Shown here: piece after piece, positions 62,357 to 64,000 of the stretch
Numbering within the stretch: the first letter of the stretch is position 1
Layout: each line of letters opens with the position of its first letter
DNA from: SZUA-365 sp049663345
GTDB taxonomy: Bacteria; Bacteroidota; Ignavibacteria; SZUA-365
Assembly: GCA_049663345.1 (NCBI GenBank)
Contig: JBATDG010000059.1
Location: forward strand, 62,001-126,000
DNA length: 64,000 nucleotides
Direction: 5' to 3'
The notes under the pieces: model-generated
Told to the model about the DNA's origin: nothing
The model's database searches: none
What the model saw: only the letters and a program-made list of their open reading frames with translations
Made by a program: the position numbers and the translations under genes

Positions 62357-62869
62357 TCAATCAGGGAATCGGGATTCCAAAGCGTCGAAGGCTTTGCGGA
62401 GCTTGAGCATGGAATCCTCCATCGATTCAGAGATAACCTTCGTATCAGCGATGACAGGCATGAAGTTGGCATCTCCGGTCCAGCGTGGTACGAGATGCAT
62501 GTGTACGTGCTGATCGATGCCAGCACCGCCGACGCGTCCGATGTTGGAACCGAAATTATATCCTTGCGGATGCATTACATGGTCCATTGCCCGTATCCAG
62601 CTGCGGAGCAATTCGGTCAATTCCCTGTACGCCTGCGAAGTAAGATCGGCATAGGATGCCGTATGCAGGTTAGGGATAATGAGCAAATGTCCGCTGTTGT
62701 ACGGATAAAGATTCAACATCGTGAAACAATGTTCATGACGACGCACGAGATAATGCGCGTCATCATCAGAAGAGGCAAGGGCTTCGCAAAAAACGCAGCC
62801 CTTGCTCTCCTTATCGGTGCCAAACGTTTGAATGTACTGCGATCTCCAGGGAGACCAGAGCTTATCCAT
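62357..62869 (-). CDS. HIT-family hydrolase/Ap4A phosphorylase-like
   Basis: 170 residues. The histidine triad is His121-x-His123-x-His125 (QHVHMHLVP). CVFCEA (25-30) near the N-terminus is a likely zinc site. LYPYNSGHLLIIPNLHTASYADL and GYNFGSNIGRVGGAGIDQH fit the diadenosine tetraphosphate phosphorylase-like branch. It would act on dinucleoside polyphosphates or nucleotide conjugates. The gene lies 10 bp downstream of the tiny basic-protein gene. Confidence 0.9.
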   Translation of the reverse strand: MDKLWSPWRSQYIQTFGTDKESKGCVFCEALASSDDDAHYLVRRHEHCFTMLNLYPYNSGHLLIIPNLHTASYADLTSQAYRELTELLRSWIRAMDHVMHPQGYNFGSNIGRVGGAGIDQHVHMHLVPRWTGDANFMPVIADTKVISESMEDSMLKLRKAFDALESRFPD

Positions 62870-62879
62870 AAATCAACGT

Positions 62880-62975
62880 CTAGCGGTTTTTCTTCTTGTG
62901 TCTGTTCTTGCGCAGACGTTTCTTGCGCTTGTGTGTTGACATTTTATGGCGCTTTCTTTTTTTGCCGCACGGCAT
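62880..62975 (-). CDS. AURKAIP1/COX24-domain microprotein (31 aa, very basic)
   Basis: A 31-residue protein beginning MPCGKKRKRHKMSTHKRKKR and ending RKNRHKKKNR. ATG 62975 has GGAGGT 7-8 nt upstream. The pattern PxGKKRKRHKxxTHKRKKRxRKNRHKKK is known from the AURKAIP1/COX24-type small proteins widespread in Bacteroidota and Chlorobiota, which are thought to be ribosome-associated. More than half the residues are Lys or Arg. It is shorter than usual ORF cut-offs. Confidence 0.9.
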   Translation of the reverse strand: MPCGKKRKRHKMSTHKRKKRLRKNRHKKKNR

Positions 62976-63042
62976 AGTAGGTACCTCCAATCAAGAAGCG
63001 ATGAAACAAAAAGTGAATCGTAGTTGCGTCAGATTATCGTTG

Positions 63043-63846
63043 TTAAAACTGCTCGTTGAGCAGCTTTGCTGCATTTTGTCCGTAGGCTGAATTGGGATCA
63101 AAATCGCGTGCCCGGGTAAACCACTCTCGGGCTTTTTCCTTGTTGCCGGAGTTTAGGTTCACAATGCCGAGGTTATACATTCCCAGCTGATGCTCGGGAT
63201 GTTTTGCGACGGCACGTTCCATCTCCGCAATGGCGGAGTCAAACTCCTGTTTCTCAAAATAGCAAATTCCCAGATCAACTCTTGCATCGGCGTTGTCAGG
63301 ATCGGACAGCAGATAGCGTTTATATTGAGCAATCGCCTGATCAAGCATTTTGGCATCGTGAAGGGCATTGGCGTAAACAAGAATCGCAGCCTGATCATCA
63401 GGGTTGGCATCAAGAGCAGCTTTCGCTTCATTGAGGCGCCCGATATTCAGCTGTGAGTCCTGCTGCGTCATGCCGCTTTCATCCTGAACCGCGGATGGTG
63501 CAGTCGCTGTTGATTGCAGGAAGGCGGCTGTTACGACTCCGCCAAGAATGAATGCTGCAATGGTGATGGCAATCCACTGCATGGTGGAGAACATAGCCCC
63601 GGCCGAAACCTGGCCCGTCTGCCTGGCTGTGTTTTTCTTTTGCACCTGCGGCGCCTGACGCCGCGGCAGCGGAGCAGCCGCAGCCGCTTTCACAGGCGGA
63701 GCTTTAGCTGCAGGCAATTTCTCAATAAAATCAGGAGCTGCTGCAGGAGTGCCAAGTGTCAGGTTCTCTCCGCAGGTGTCGCAGATAGATGCTTCCGGCG
63801 CATTCGCCGAACCACAGGAAGCACAGATGTTTTTCTCTTCCGCCAT
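63043..63846 (-). CDS. Zinc-ribbon, membrane-anchored TPR protein
   Basis: 267 residues. An N-terminal zinc ribbon (ICASCGSANAPEASICDTCGENL) is followed by an Ala/Pro/Lys-rich linker and one membrane helix (WIAITIAAFILGGVVTAAFL). The C-terminal half holds about three or four TPR units (DQAAILVYANALHDAKMLDQAIAQYKRYL, ADARVDLGICYFEKQEFDSAIAEMERAV, QLGMYNLGIVNLNSGNKEKAREWFTRA). It probably scaffolds protein contacts at the membrane. Its ATG shares the A of the HU stop codon (TAATG), so the two are translationally coupled. Confidence 0.85.
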   Translation of the reverse strand: MAEEKNICASCGSANAPEASICDTCGENLTLGTPAAAPDFIEKLPAAKAPPVKAAAAAPLPRRQAPQVQKKNTARQTGQVSAGAMFSTMQWIAITIAAFILGGVVTAAFLQSTATAPSAVQDESGMTQQDSQLNIGRLNEAKAALDANPDDQAAILVYANALHDAKMLDQAIAQYKRYLLSDPDNADARVDLGICYFEKQEFDSAIAEMERAVAKHPEHQLGMYNLGIVNLNSGNKEKAREWFTRARDFDPNSAYGQNAAKLLNEQF

Positions 63847-64000
63847 TATTCCTTCGCCTTTAAATTAACATCAACACCGGAACGCAATTCCTTCGAGACC
63901 TTGAAGACAGGGACGTAGTGTTCGTTCACATACACTTCTTCGCCCGTTCGCGGATTCCGAGCCATGCGCGCTTTGCGCTTCTTGACCTTGAAGCTACCAA
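63846..64000 (-). CDS. HU/IHF-family DNA-binding protein, C-terminal part (runs off the right edge)
   Basis: Only the last 50 residues are in the window (GSFKVKKRKARMARNPRTGE, then EVYVNEHYVPVFKVSKELRS). The beta-arm motif ARMARNPRTGE with the conserved Pro identifies an HU-type nucleoid protein that bends DNA. The gene continues beyond 64000. The tail VDVNLKAKE is slightly longer than in standard HU. It overlaps the TPR gene start by one base. Confidence 0.9.
   Translation of the reverse strand, partial: GSFKVKKRKARMARNPRTGEEVYVNEHYVPVFKVSKELRSGVDVNLKAKE

Overview
The window reads as a chromosomal segment of a free-living member of the Bacteroidota/Chlorobiota (FCB) group, more likely from the Chlorobi-Ignavibacteria-Kapabacteria side than from classical Bacteroidetes. 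Evidence: five secreted proteins end in type IX secretion (Por) sorting domains, several with the NYPNPF-type signature; a 31-residue basic AURKAIP1/COX24-type protein typical of this group is present; base composition is moderately GC-rich; and many genes have clear Shine-Dalgarno sites and GTG/TTG starts, which classical Bacteroidetes rarely use. No transposase, integrase, phage or CRISPR genes were seen. The exact taxon cannot be fixed from this sequence alone.

Left part (1-5 kb): the start of an SH3-domain secreted protein, then two paralogous orphan sensor kinases (one with a PocR domain, one hybrid). Divergent from them lies the most interesting locus, 5183-16253: twelve tightly packed same-strand genes, most joined by 4-8 bp overlaps. 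They encode a cysteine desulfurase-rhodanese fusion, a FabZ-like dehydratase, a ketoacyl-synthase-like protein lacking the catalytic cysteine, a complete ketoacyl synthase, two FabG-like reductases, a nitroreductase, an unusually long acyl carrier protein, two radical SAM enzymes resembling the MJ0619/tetraether lipid synthase (Tes) family, a DUF1571 (LolA-like fold) periplasmic protein, a left-handed beta-helix acyltransferase and an ICMT-like membrane methyltransferase. I read it as a dedicated pathway that builds an acyl chain on its own ACP, modifies it by radical chemistry, and decorates and moves the product towards the envelope. The product is unknown.

Middle part (16-46 kb): secreted beta-propeller, beta-helix, serine-hydrolase and esterase-like T9SS cargo; a tRNA-Arg(CCT); several small unknown genes in an AT-richer stretch; housekeeping genes proS, ferritin, inorganic pyrophosphatase, a cation P-type ATPase and murA with two downstream secreted proteins; a 5TMR-LYT hybrid kinase; and a PccB-type carboxyltransferase. 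Intergenic regions hold three distinct short tandem repeats (8-bp, 7-bp and 47-bp units) and REP-like palindromes.

Right part (46-64 kb): AlkD-like and MarR genes; a lactate-utilisation operon lutABC followed by a degenerate HD protein, a homoaconitase-like aconitase and an MmgE/PrpD protein, ending at a clear terminator; a giant Reg_prop sensor kinase overlapping a REC-kinase partner; and a minus-strand housekeeping run (HU, TPR, AURKAIP1/COX24, HIT, YtxH, DUF948, UbiA/DPPR synthase, DUF362) up to the right edge.
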